Assembly (NCBI GenBank): GCA_013373005.1
Contig: JABXIP010000483.1
Span: forward strand, 1 to 8,589
Length of the DNA stretch: 8,589 nucleotides
Reading direction: 5' to 3'
Source of the DNA: Cytophagia bacterium
GTDB taxonomy: Bacteria; Bacteroidota; Bacteroidia; Cytophagales; Cyclobacteriaceae
The notes beneath the pieces were generated by a model. It made no database searches and was not told where the DNA came from. It saw nothing but the letters and a program-made list of their open reading frames with translations. The translations under genes and the position numbers were made by a program. Below, piece after piece: positions 1 through 6,262 of this stretch (within the stretch, counting starts at the first letter, position 1; each line of letters begins with the position of its first letter).

Positions 1-15
1 GCAGGCTTTTGAGAC

Positions 16-1086
16 ATGATACAAAGTAAAGCAAATATCGATTCAATGAATTTCAGCGAGGCTGATATTCGCTTTATGCAACGCGCTATTGAGCTAGCGG
101 CTTTAGGCAGAGGACATGTAAGTCCGAACCCAATGGTGGGTTGTGTCATTGTGCACGAAGGAAGAATTATCGGTGAAGGTTGGCATAGAAAGTATGGCGA
201 AGCTCATGCCGAGGTTAATGCCATTAATTCTGTTGAAGACCAGTCTCTACTAACCGAATCTATCTGCTATGTAACGCTTGAGCCTTGTGCGCACCATGGT
301 AAAACACCGCCCTGTGCCGATTTATTGGTTGCTATGAAACTGAAAAAGGTGGTGATAGCCGTGGTAGACTCAAATCCTCTTGTAGGTGGAAAGGGAATAA
401 AAAGGCTGAAGGATGCCGGAATTGAAGTAGAAACCGGATGTTTGGAAGAAGAGGCTCTGGAACAAAATGTGCGTTTCTTCACCATGATGGATAAAAAGAG
501 ACCATACATTATTCTCAAATGGGCTGAAACTGCTGATGGTTTTGTGGCCAGGAGCAACTTCGATTCTAAATGGATCAGCAATGAATATTCGCGCAGCTTA
601 GTGCATCAGTGGAGGACTGAGGAAGATGCTATTTTAGTTGGCTCCAATACTGCGGCTTATGACAATCCAAGCTTGAATGTAAGAAGTTGGGTAGGGAACG
701 ATCCTCTCAGAATAGTGATCGATAGAAAGCTTAGCCTCAAGAGTGATCTGAATCTATTTGATCAGTCTATTCCTACCATTGTTTATAATTGTCAGAAAAC
801 TGGTCAAGAGGGAAAATTAGAATGGGTGAAGTTGGACGAGGCAGAATTTATTGAATCTTTGGTCAAGGATTTAGGCCAACGTAAAGTTCAGTCACTCATT
901 GTTGAGGGTGGAGCGACAGTACTAAAGGCTTTCATTGAAGAGGGGCTTTGGGATGAAGCCAAAGTGTTTGCTTCATCAGTAGAGTTTGGCGATGGCATTC
1001 CTGCTCCAAAACTCTCGCAACAATCAACAGTATCTGATGTGATGGGAGATGAGTTGAGAATTTATAAAAGAACTCGGAGCCTTTGA
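16..1086 (+). CDS. ribD: Bifunctional riboflavin biosynthesis protein RibD (deaminase + reductase)
   Basis: RibD carries out two successive cytosolic steps of riboflavin synthesis: deamination of the diaminohydroxyphosphoribosylaminopyrimidine from GTP, then NADPH-dependent reduction of the ribosyl side chain. The N-terminal cytidine-deaminase-like domain (about residues 14-160) shows SPNPMVGCVIV, HAEV (zinc ligand H64, proton-shuttle E66) and PCAHHGKTPPC (zinc ligands C91 and C100). The C-terminal reductase domain (about 163-355) shows KWAETADGF, ISNEYSR, ILVGSNTAAYDNPSLNVR and the VEGGATVLKAF strand-loop. At 356 aa both domains are complete. The ATG at 16 overlaps a possible upstream stop (ATGA at 16-19; frame-2 codons before it read QAFET), which would suit translational coupling. 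The ATG at 46 (MNFSEAD...) is an equally reasonable start, since homology only begins near residue 14. No other rib gene is in view. Confidence 0.96.
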   Translation: MIQSKANIDSMNFSEADIRFMQRAIELAALGRGHVSPNPMVGCVIVHEGRIIGEGWHRKYGEAHAEVNAINSVEDQSLLTESICYVTLEPCAHHGKTPPCADLLVAMKLKKVVIAVVDSNPLVGGKGIKRLKDAGIEVETGCLEEEALEQNVRFFTMMDKKRPYIILKWAETADGFVARSNFDSKWISNEYSRSLVHQWRTEEDAILVGSNTAAYDNPSLNVRSWVGNDPLRIVIDRKLSLKSDLNLFDQSIPTIVYNCQKTGQEGKLEWVKLDEAEFIESLVKDLGQRKVQSLIVEGGATVLKAFIEEGLWDEAKVFASSVEFGDGIPAPKLSQQSTVSDVMGDELRIYKRTRSL

Positions 1087-1134
1087 ACTCAATTCATGAG
1101 TGCTTAGTTACCTTTACACTTCAAATTATTTCCC

Positions 1135-1617
1135 ATGGCAGAAGAACTGATCATCAACAATACCGCTACTAAAGCAGAGAAATACCAAAGTCTAATTCCT
1201 CAGGTTGAAGCACTGGTTACGGGAGAACCTGACTTAACGGCCAATCTCGCCAATATTGCTTCGGCACTAAAATACGGTATGGGTTTCTTCTGGGTTGGTT
1301 TCTACTTGGTGAAGGAAGATGAGCTGGTACTTGGGCCATTTCAAGGGCCAATTGCCTGCACCCGAATTAGAAAGGGTAAAGGAGTTTGCGGAACAAGTTG
1401 GGCTAATGCTGAAACTGTACTGGTTCCTAACGTAGACGAATTCCCTGGTCATATTGCTTGCAGCTCAGATTCCAAGTCTGAGATTGTATTGCCAGCCTTT
1501 AAGAATGGAGAAGTAGCCTTGATTCTCGATGTAGATTCAGATCAGATCAATGATTTCGATTCGGTTGATCGGGAATATCTTGAGAAGTTGATGAGGATTG
1601 TTGAGAAACTACTTTAA
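1135..1617 (+). CDS. Free methionine-(R)-sulfoxide reductase (fRMsr), GAF-domain protein
   Basis: This 160-aa protein is a single GAF domain of the fRMsr (MsrC/YebR) type, a cytosolic thioredoxin-linked enzyme that reduces free L-methionine-(R)-sulfoxide. The three family cysteines are present: C75 (GPIACTRI), C85 (GKGVCGT) and C109 (GHIACSS). Their spacing of 10 and 24 residues equals that of Cys84, Cys94 and Cys118 as I recall them for the E. coli enzyme; the last is normally the catalytic one. Other hallmarks are WVGFYL (53-58), LGPFQGP (66-72), the SEIVLP strand (115-120) and LDVDS (131-135), so the reductase, not merely a generic GAF sensor, is supported. It starts 48 bases after ribD stops, without a clear Shine-Dalgarno, and could share a transcript with ribD. 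Nothing is missing relative to the family. Confidence 0.93.
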   Translation: MAEELIINNTATKAEKYQSLIPQVEALVTGEPDLTANLANIASALKYGMGFFWVGFYLVKEDELVLGPFQGPIACTRIRKGKGVCGTSWANAETVLVPNVDEFPGHIACSSDSKSEIVLPAFKNGEVALILDVDSDQINDFDSVDREYLEKLMRIVEKLL

Positions 1618-1647
1618 TAAGTAAATAAGCTCCATCTGAATTTTCGT

Positions 1648-1655
1648 TATCTTTA
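1648..1655 (+). promoter_or_regulatory. Possible Bacteroidota -7 element before the toxin-antitoxin pair
   Basis: TATCTTTA matches TAnnTTTG at all but the last position and ends 5 bases before the antitoxin ATG, so the transcript would be nearly leaderless. I see no TTG at the usual -33 distance. This is weak support for a promoter separate from the upstream genes. Confidence 0.25.
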
Positions 1656-1660
1656 ATAAT

Positions 1661-1876
1661 ATGACAACGATTACGATAGCTGAGAACATTAACCTCGAGA
1701 AGAATCATTTTGAGTCTGTTGAGGAGTTTCAGGCACATCTATTACTCTCAAGGCAAGAAGAAGAATTGAGTGAAGAGCATAAGGCTATTTTGGATGATCG
1801 CCTGGAAGAGGAGAAGAACAATCCGAATAACAAGATTACACTCGAAGAACTCAAAAAGAGCATAAGAAGGAGCTAG
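1661..1876 (+). CDS. Putative antitoxin of a type II toxin-antitoxin pair (unclassified)
   Basis: The protein has 71 aa and I do not recognise its family. It is rich in Glu and Lys and predicted mostly helical: a short N-terminal strand (MTTITIAENINL), then a helix beginning at SVEEFQAHLLLSRQEEELSEEH, then LDDRLEEEKNNPNNKITLEELKKSIRRS. The C-terminal stretch (aspartate/glutamate helix, Asn-Pro turn, ITLEELKK) resembles the tail of many small antitoxins encoded before ParE/RelE toxins, where it wraps around the toxin. There is no obvious ribbon-helix-helix or helix-turn-helix motif, so DNA binding and autoregulation cannot be inferred. Its stop codon TAG directly abuts the ATG of the next gene (zero spacing), the typical coupled arrangement. 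The antitoxin role is inferred mainly from position, size and charge. Confidence 0.72.
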   Translation: MTTITIAENINLEKNHFESVEEFQAHLLLSRQEEELSEEHKAILDDRLEEEKNNPNNKITLEELKKSIRRS

Positions 1877-2170
1877 ATGTTAAGCCTTCAAATACGCACA
1901 CTTGCCAAGAATGATATTCAGGAAATTGTAGACTATTACGATAGCATTTCTCCAAAACTTGCAGACAAATTCCTTCAGCAGCTATACAGTGCTTTTGATC
2001 TATTGTTAGATAATCCTCAGCTTTTTCAGCTGAAATATAGAGTGACAAGAGTTCTTTACCTCAAGACATATCCATTTGGAATTCACTACTGGTTTAATGA
2101 AAATGAAGTGATCATCTTAGCAGTTATCCATACAAGTAGAAGTCCCAAAATGTGGAAAGAAAGAAGCTGA
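1877..2170 (+). CDS. ParE/RelE-superfamily toxin
   Basis: The protein has 97 aa, the usual size for this superfamily, and acts in the cytoplasm. Visible family features are the N-terminal strand LQIRTLAKNDIQEIVDYYDSISPKLADKF followed by helix QQLYSAFDLLLDNP (34-47), the YRVTRVLYLKTYPFGIHYWF sheet (54-73), and the closing strand VIILAVIHTSRSP (78-90) ending in the common H-x-x-R-x-P signature. ParE members poison DNA gyrase while RelE members cleave mRNA on the ribosome; the sequence alone does not decide between them. The TSRSP tail and the DIQEIVDYY helix look more like the ParE/plasmid-stabilisation branch. It is intact and sits immediately behind its probable antitoxin. Its last codons and stop form one copy of a 13-bp direct repeat. 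Confidence 0.88.
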   Translation: MLSLQIRTLAKNDIQEIVDYYDSISPKLADKFLQQLYSAFDLLLDNPQLFQLKYRVTRVLYLKTYPFGIHYWFNENEVIILAVIHTSRSPKMWKERS

Positions 2171-2220
2171 TATTTAAAGCCCTTGTCGGTGTTGTCACCG
2201 ACAAGATGAAAGAAGCTGAT
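2159..2220. repeat. 13-bp perfect direct repeat flanking a hairpin
   Basis: GAAAGAAGCTGAT occurs at 2159-2171 and again at 2208-2220, a 49-bp period. The first copy is the end of the toxin gene including its TGA; the second lies just before the psd stop region. The 36 bases between the copies contain the stem-loop at 2182-2205. The layout could result from a small insertion with target duplication or a local tandem duplication. Confidence 0.8.
2182..2205. terminator. Stem-loop between convergent genes, probable bidirectional transcription end
   Basis: The arms CTTGTCGGTG and CACCGACAAG form a perfect 10-bp stem closed by the tetraloop TTGT. It sits in the 59-base gap between the toxin (+) and psd (-). 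There is no strong U-tract on either side (the - strand continues GGCTTTAAAT, slightly better than the + strand ATGAAAGA), so intrinsic termination is likely from position but not certain. Confidence 0.6.
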
Positions 2221-2229
2221 CTTTAGCTT

Positions 2230-2901
2230 TTACTTATTACAAGGGAATTCAGCAATTACTGTAAGTCCGCCTTTGGTGATTTGCCCATTGGTCACCTTAA
2301 TTTCAGCATCAAGCGGTAAGAACAGATCTACTCTGGAACCAAATTTAATAAAGCCGAATTCTCTTCCCTGAATTACGCTGTCACCTTCATTGATGTACCA
2401 CTTAATTCTTCTGGCTGCAGCTCCTGCAATCTGTCTGATCAGGATTTCCACATTCTTGTGAATCTGATAAACCACAGTGGTTCTTTCATTTTCAGTACTC
2501 GATTTTGGGTGCCAAGCTACTAAGTACTTACCCGGATGATATTTGAAGTATTTGATCAGCCCTGTAACGGGGTTTCTATTTACATGCACATTTAATGGTG
2601 ACATGAAAATTGATACCTGAATTCTATCCTTGCCTTTGAAGTATTCGTCTTCCGGTGTAGTTTCTATTACTACCACCTTGCCATCGCATGGTGCCAATAT
2701 TTGCTTGTCATTCAACTCTATTTTCCTTGCCGGATTCCTGAAGAATTGAAGGAAGAAAAGAAATATGAACAGAGATACTCCGCTGATAATGCCAGTTAAA
2801 ACATCTCCGAAAGGTGCCAGAATGAATAATCCGGCATGAATAGCTATTAAAATAAAGAAGAGGATCGTAAGCAACCCTCTTCCTTCCTTGTGTATTTTCA
2901 T
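2230..2901 (-). CDS. psd: Phosphatidylserine decarboxylase, short proenzyme form
   Basis: Psd decarboxylates phosphatidylserine to phosphatidylethanolamine at the inner membrane. This 223-aa protein is the short type common in Bacteroidota and archaetidylserine-decarboxylase relatives. Two membrane segments (about residues 10-30 and 35-54) are followed by LQFFRNPARK, the APCDGKVV motif (70-77, D73), the NVHVNRNPVTG motif (104-114, H106), and the self-cleavage site FGSR (187-190). Cleavage between G188 and S189 would give a 188-residue beta chain and a short alpha chain with an N-terminal pyruvoyl group derived from S189. D73, H106 and S189 probably form the maturation triad. The gene begins 4 bases after the gdh stop, so it should be cotranscribed with gdh. 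An AGGAGGT lies in the gdh end, 10 bases before the ATG. Confidence 0.95.
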   Translation of the reverse strand: MKIHKEGRGLLTILFFILIAIHAGLFILAPFGDVLTGIISGVSLFIFLFFLQFFRNPARKIELNDKQILAPCDGKVVVIETTPEDEYFKGKDRIQVSIFMSPLNVHVNRNPVTGLIKYFKYHPGKYLVAWHPKSSTENERTTVVYQIHKNVEILIRQIAGAAARRIKWYINEGDSVIQGREFGFIKFGSRVDLFLPLDAEIKVTNGQITKGGLTVIAEFPCNK

Positions 2902-2905
2902 AAAA

Positions 2906-4183
2906 TTAAAAACCTCCTCTAAACTTATAGGTCTCAGCTACCTTTTCGATCGCTACTACATAAGCAGCAATTCTCAATGGTATGCTATATTTCTGAGAAG
3001 CATTGTAAACTTTGTCGAAGGCATCTTTCATAATTCTGTCAGATCTTCTGTTTACTCTCTCGCGAGTCCACTTATAACCTAAACGGTTTTGAACCCACTC
3101 AAAGTATGAAACGGTTACACCACCGGCATTGGCCAGAATATCTGGCACAGCCATAATGCCCTTTTCATTAATTACTTTGTCTGCTTCAGCAGAGGTTGGT
3201 CCGTTAGCTCCTTCTACGATTAGCTTCGCTTTGATGTCGTTTACGTTTCCAAGGTGAATTACATCTTCAATAGCAGCAGGTACTAATACATCTACATCGA
3301 GTGTCAACAAATCTTCTGGTTTGTCCAGAAGGGTAGCTCCTTGAAAGCCTTCAAGGGTTCCTTTGTTATCATCTCTGTAATCAATGGCCTTCTTAATGTC
3401 TATTCCTTTTTCATTGAAATAAGCACCAGAAATATCACTGATTGAAACTACAGTACAGCCTCTTTCCTCCAAAAGTAGAGCCGCAAATGAACCTACATTA
3501 CCAAATCCTTGCACAGAAATAGTGGCGTGGTAAGGATTGATTTTCAGTTTTTCCATAGCTGCCAACGCAGAAACCATAACACCACGTCCGGTAGCTTCAA
3601 CACGGCCTAATGAGCCGCCAAGTACCAATGGTTTACCCGTTACAACAGCATTGACTGTGGTTCCCATAGAGCGTGAGTACTCATCCATCAGCCAGGCCAT
3701 TTCTCTCGGGCCGGTTCCCATATCAGGAGCTGGTATGTCCCTGTCGGGACCAAAAACGCCAGACATTGCTTGCGTATAGGCACGGGTCAATCTTTCGATT
3801 TCTCCTGCCGACATTTCTCTTGGGTTGCATTTAATACCACCCTTCGCACCACCATAGGGAATATCCACTACGGCACACTTCCACGTCATCCACGCGGCAA
3901 GAGCTTTCACTTCATCCAAATGAACGTCCATTGCATAACGAACGCCTCCTTTAGATGGGCCCAGAATGTTTGAGTGAATCACACGGTGACCTTCGAACAC
4001 TTGAATGGAACCATCGTCCATGGTAATGGGGAGTGAAACAGAAACTTGCTTTGAGGGTGACTTTAAAACATTATATACTTGTTCGTCCAGTCCCAGCACC
4101 TCGGCTGCTATATTGAACCTGGACATCATTGACTCGAAAGGATTTGATTTATCCTTAATCGGAGCCGGTTCTATGTAACCCAT
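2906..4183 (-). CDS. Glutamate dehydrogenase (Glu/Leu/Phe/Val dehydrogenase family)
   Basis: This 425-aa cytosolic, probably hexameric enzyme interconverts glutamate with 2-oxoglutarate and ammonia. K78 (GPSKGGVRY), K102 (TWKCAVVD), K114 (GGAKGGI) and D154 (PAPDMGT) have the spacing 24-12-40, identical to K89, K113, K125 and D165 of clostridial glutamate dehydrogenase. S359 in NAGGVTVSYFEW matches that enzyme's S380. Lysine at position 78 and serine at 359, which grip the side-chain carboxylate, favour glutamate over leucine, phenylalanine or valine as substrate. The Rossmann motif GFGNVG (226-231) and an acidic D250 ending the second strand suggest NAD preference, which is inference. The gene has its own -7-like element 26 bases upstream and is followed at 4 bases by psd. 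Its position between two phospholipid genes is not explained by its function. Confidence 0.96.
   Translation of the reverse strand: MGYIEPAPIKDKSNPFESMMSRFNIAAEVLGLDEQVYNVLKSPSKQVSVSLPITMDDGSIQVFEGHRVIHSNILGPSKGGVRYAMDVHLDEVKALAAWMTWKCAVVDIPYGGAKGGIKCNPREMSAGEIERLTRAYTQAMSGVFGPDRDIPAPDMGTGPREMAWLMDEYSRSMGTTVNAVVTGKPLVLGGSLGRVEATGRGVMVSALAAMEKLKINPYHATISVQGFGNVGSFAALLLEERGCTVVSISDISGAYFNEKGIDIKKAIDYRDDNKGTLEGFQGATLLDKPEDLLTLDVDVLVPAAIEDVIHLGNVNDIKAKLIVEGANGPTSAEADKVINEKGIMAVPDILANAGGVTVSYFEWVQNRLGYKWTRERVNRRSDRIMKDAFDKVYNASQKYSIPLRIAAYVVAIEKVAETYKFRGGF
2912..2918 (-). promoter_or_regulatory. Shine-Dalgarno-like AGGAGGT for psd
   Basis: On the - strand AGGAGGT ends 10 bases before the psd ATG and lies within the gdh codons for Arg-Gly-Gly. 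A strong Shine-Dalgarno match is uncommon in Bacteroidota, and the spacing is slightly long. It may be a coincidence of the Arg-Gly-Gly codons, so its use as a ribosome site is uncertain. Confidence 0.35.
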
Positions 4184-4208
4184 AGGGATTATTTTGTTTA
4201 AGACGGGT

Positions 4209-4216
4209 CAAAATTA
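4209..4216 (-). promoter_or_regulatory. Bacteroidota -7 element of the gdh promoter
   Basis: On the - strand TAATTTTG matches TAnnTTTG perfectly and ends 25 bases before the gdh ATG. TTG triplets lie at 4240-4242 and 4243-4245 (- strand), 23 and 26 bases upstream, a little far for the usual -33. The arms GGGT (4228-4225) and ACCC (4208-4205) on the - strand bracket it in an imperfect dyad (8 of 11 half-site positions match), a possible operator. It occupies the 82-base gap between cdsA and gdh, in which I see no terminator. Confidence 0.5.
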
Positions 4217-4265
4217 AGGAAAATTTACCCGAATATGTCCAACAAAAACGGCCTAATTTTCCCTA

Positions 4266-5078
4266 TTAAAGTATCAAATGGAGATATGCGGTGGTAAATG
4301 GCAAGCTTAGCAATAGTCCATCAAATCTATCGAGAAAACCACCATGACCTGGTAAAATTGAGCCTGAGTCCTTTATAGCAAGGGTTCTCTTGAAAAGTGA
4401 TTCTACTAGATCACCTATTGTACCAAACACAGCGGTTACCGCACCAAGCCCTAACCACTCTGTTAAGCTCAGTTGTCCAAAGAAATAATAGAAACAATAA
4501 GCAATAACCGAGGCAAGTATGAGGCCTCCAATACTGCCTTCCCAGGTTTTGTTGGGAGATACTTTTTCGAATAGTTTCCTTCGGCCGAAGGCTTTTCCTG
4601 CAAAATAGGCCCCTGTGTCATTGGCCCATTGTAGAAATAGAATTCCCAGTATCAGTTCATATTGATAGGAACCGTTGAGGAAGCCAACAGAATGAATTAA
4701 TGAAAGTGGCAGGGCTATGTAAGCAACGCCAAATACAGATATCGCTGTGCAGTTAAGAGCGTGTGTGGTTTTTAATGACTGAAGTGGGTAAATAAATACC
4801 GTGGCGAACAAGGCTGGTAGTAGCCAGAATAGTTTTGTTGAAAGGCCGAGTTGGAAGTAGCAAAACACCGCTGCAAACAAGATTAGTGAAAAGCTCAAAC
4901 CCCAAACTTCATAAGGATTTCTTCCTGCTTGTTTGCTCAATCCATAAAACTCCTTGAGGCTTAGCAACATTATGATACCAAAAATGGCTGCGAAAGACCA
5001 GGGAGAAAGTACTGTGGCTGCAATGATGGCGCCTACCCCTAAAATACCGGTAATTGCTCGCAGGGCAAGGTTATTCAT
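4266..5078 (-). CDS. cdsA: Phosphatidate cytidylyltransferase (CDP-diacylglycerol synthase)
   Basis: CdsA converts phosphatidic acid and CTP to CDP-diacylglycerol, the precursor of all bacterial phospholipids, in the inner membrane. The 270-aa form starting MNNLALRAITG is chosen because CdsA proteins normally begin this way and because its ATG overlaps the DUF2007 stop by 8 bases (ATGAATAA); an in-frame ATG 48 bases further upstream (5126) only adds 16 residues lying inside DUF2007. About seven or eight membrane segments are visible. The family signature is complete: S227-x-x-K230-R231, K236-D237, then PGHGGFLDRFD (243-253). The upstream metal/nucleotide region WANDTGAYFAGKAFGRRK (151-168), VSPNKTWEG (173-181) and GDLVES (222-227) is also present. 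It is the third gene of a coupled set after the CPBP protease and DUF2007. Confidence 0.95.
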   Translation of the reverse strand: MNNLALRAITGILGVGAIIAATVLSPWSFAAIFGIIMLLSLKEFYGLSKQAGRNPYEVWGLSFSLILFAAVFCYFQLGLSTKLFWLLPALFATVFIYPLQSLKTTHALNCTAISVFGVAYIALPLSLIHSVGFLNGSYQYELILGILFLQWANDTGAYFAGKAFGRRKLFEKVSPNKTWEGSIGGLILASVIAYCFYYFFGQLSLTEWLGLGAVTAVFGTIGDLVESLFKRTLAIKDSGSILPGHGGFLDRFDGLLLSLPFTTAYLHLIL

Positions 5079-5283
5079 GGTTGAAGCTAATCTGTTCGTC
5101 AATGATTTTAAGAGCGCGCATGACACTGTCTGGGTTTACTTTTACTTCTAACTGACCAATTTTATAGGAATGATCTTGCAGGTTGAAGACAATAGCAGCC
5201 AGACCTGCGTTGTTCAAAACGTCTTTTACAATTTCTGCCTGATGTGGAACGGAAGTCACATAAACGGTTTGCCAACTACTCAC
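5071..5283 (-). CDS. DUF2007-family small protein
   Basis: This 70-aa soluble protein shows the pattern of DUF2007 (labelled in databases as putative signal-transducing protein): VYVTSVPHQAEIVKDVLNNAGLAAIVFN (strand, helix, strand at 7-34), then the strand LEVKVNPDSVMRALKIIDEQ (45-64). The fold would be a small ferredoxin-like alpha/beta unit, and no catalytic residues are known. It starts with GTG: the GTGA at 5283-5280 combines its start codon with the TGA of the CPBP gene. Its own stop overlaps the cdsA start. This tight fit on both sides supports the GTG start and suggests a function tied to its membrane-protein neighbours, which is inference only. Confidence 0.85.
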   Translation of the reverse strand: MSSWQTVYVTSVPHQAEIVKDVLNNAGLAAIVFNLQDHSYKIGQLEVKVNPDSVMRALKIIDEQISFNHE

Positions 5284-6227
5284 TCTGATGAATTTGACCG
5301 AAGATACTGATTTCTAAATATAACCATGATAGCAATGAAAACTACAGCCGCGAATACCTGTCCATATACTGGAAAGGTTTCGGTGTCGTCAAGGTTTAAG
5401 TCGCCTTCAGAGAATTGAGCCGCATAGGCCATGGTTACTCCAATACCATTGTTAAGAGCATGCGCAATAATTGGGTACCAGATGTTGCCAGACCATACAT
5501 AGAGGTAACCGAATACGGCTCCGAGCATCATTCTTGGCACAAGTCCGAAGAATTGCATGTGAATGGCTCCGAATATAAATGCACTCACCCAAATGGCGAT
5601 ATGAGGATTTTTTGTCCATCTATGAAGGCTGTTTTGCAGCACTCCTCTGAACATGATTTCTTCTCCAATTCCGGGTAAAATGGAGATGACCAACATACCT
5701 AATAGGTACTCACCAAAATGGCTGAAATTGGTGAATTGCTCTGTCATTGCTGCCGCCTGATCTTCTGTTTCTCTTGCCCATTTTTCAAAGCCGGCCATGA
5801 ATTCAGGGAACTTGAAATTCTCATTCCATTCAATGAAATAAGAGTTCACTATCATGAAGGTGAAAGTGCCCAGGGCTGTCAGAATAAGGGGCAACAGGCT
5901 AATGCTTTTTTCGGTACTTAGGCTCGATAGTTTTTTATTGGCTATTGTTTTTAGATAGAACCAAGGAGTTACAAAAGTGAAAAGCAGCGTGTAAAAAACT
6001 TGCGAGATAAGAGCCTGAGATAAGCTGACGCTTTCGTAAAGGATGTTCGGGTTTTCTATGATTTCACCTATCGAGACCCCGTTCATTACCGCCATTCCTA
6101 AAAGAACTGTTCCTGCTAAGAATTGCCCTACAAAAAAACCAACTAATAAGAATCCAAATACAATCAGTGCACTTGCTGAATCAGAATTCCTTCCCGTCAG
6201 GTCTATCCCATTGTTAAGTCTCGCCAT
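5280..6227 (-). CDS. CPBP-family intramembrane metalloprotease (CAAX protease-like)
   Basis: This 315-aa multi-spanning inner-membrane protein is of the CPBP (Rce1/abortive infection, ABI) family. The N-terminal half has membrane segments at about 20-47, 70-93 and 108-130 and a soluble loop at 133-168. The conserved core follows: EEIMFR (189-194, glutamates E189 and E190, R194), FGAIH (219-223, H223) and HALNN (256-260, H256 and N260). These are the three motifs that build the glutamate/histidine active site, so it is likely catalytically active. The substrate is unknown; bacterial members act in protein processing, bacteriocin immunity or membrane-protein control. It is the first gene of the leftward set and is coupled to DUF2007 by a 4-base overlap. 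Its ATG lies 35 bases from the dusB start, across a shared palindromic promoter region. Confidence 0.92.
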   Translation of the reverse strand: MARLNNGIDLTGRNSDSASALIVFGFLLVGFFVGQFLAGTVLLGMAVMNGVSIGEIIENPNILYESVSLSQALISQVFYTLLFTFVTPWFYLKTIANKKLSSLSTEKSISLLPLILTALGTFTFMIVNSYFIEWNENFKFPEFMAGFEKWARETEDQAAAMTEQFTNFSHFGEYLLGMLVISILPGIGEEIMFRGVLQNSLHRWTKNPHIAIWVSAFIFGAIHMQFFGLVPRMMLGAVFGYLYVWSGNIWYPIIAHALNNGIGVTMAYAAQFSEGDLNLDDTETFPVYGQVFAAVVFIAIMVIFRNQYLRSNSSE

Positions 6228-6231
6228 AATG

Positions 6232-6245
6232 GCGTAAATTTACGC
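6232..6245. promoter_or_regulatory. 14-bp perfect palindrome in the divergent CPBP/dusB promoter
   Basis: GCGTAAATTTACGC is a perfect palindrome in the 35-base gap between two divergent starts. Its core TAAATTTA resembles the TAnnTTTG -7 element on both strands, so it may serve both directions. A TTG at 6211-6213 lies 21 bases upstream for the + strand. No matching TTG is seen for the - strand. Confidence 0.5.
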
Positions 6246-6262
6246 GAAAATTTGAATAGCCC

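Noticed and set aside
267..581. 104-codon open frame antisense to ribD.
   Set aside because: It lies wholly opposite the conserved deaminase domain and its protein has no recognisable domain, so it is a shadow of ribD codon use.
1087..1134. A promoter before the methionine sulfoxide reductase gene (TACCTTTA at 1109-1116).
   Set aside because: It has one mismatch, and the only upstream TTG is 23 bases away inside the ribD stop; too weak to list, and readthrough from ribD is as likely.
2151..2226. A frame through the hairpin reading ...ALVGVVTDKMKEADL and then TAG, which looked like a protein tail.
   Set aside because: It is out of frame with the toxin, short, and explained by the hairpin arms and the repeat copy; no start or homology was recognised.
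2906..4183. Leucine, phenylalanine or valine dehydrogenase as the identity of the dehydrogenase.
   Set aside because: K78 and S359, which bind the glutamate side-chain carboxylate, are both kept, whereas amino-acid dehydrogenases for hydrophobic substrates replace them.
5079..5126. The longer cdsA start at 5126.
   Set aside because: It adds 16 residues (MSCALLKSLTNRLAST) coded within DUF2007 and unlike CdsA N-termini; the start at 5078 gives a normal N-terminus and coupling.
5415..5678. Open frame of 87 codons antisense to the CPBP protease core.
   Set aside because: It lies opposite the conserved FGAIH/HALNN region; its composition is not protein-like and no start signal is visible.
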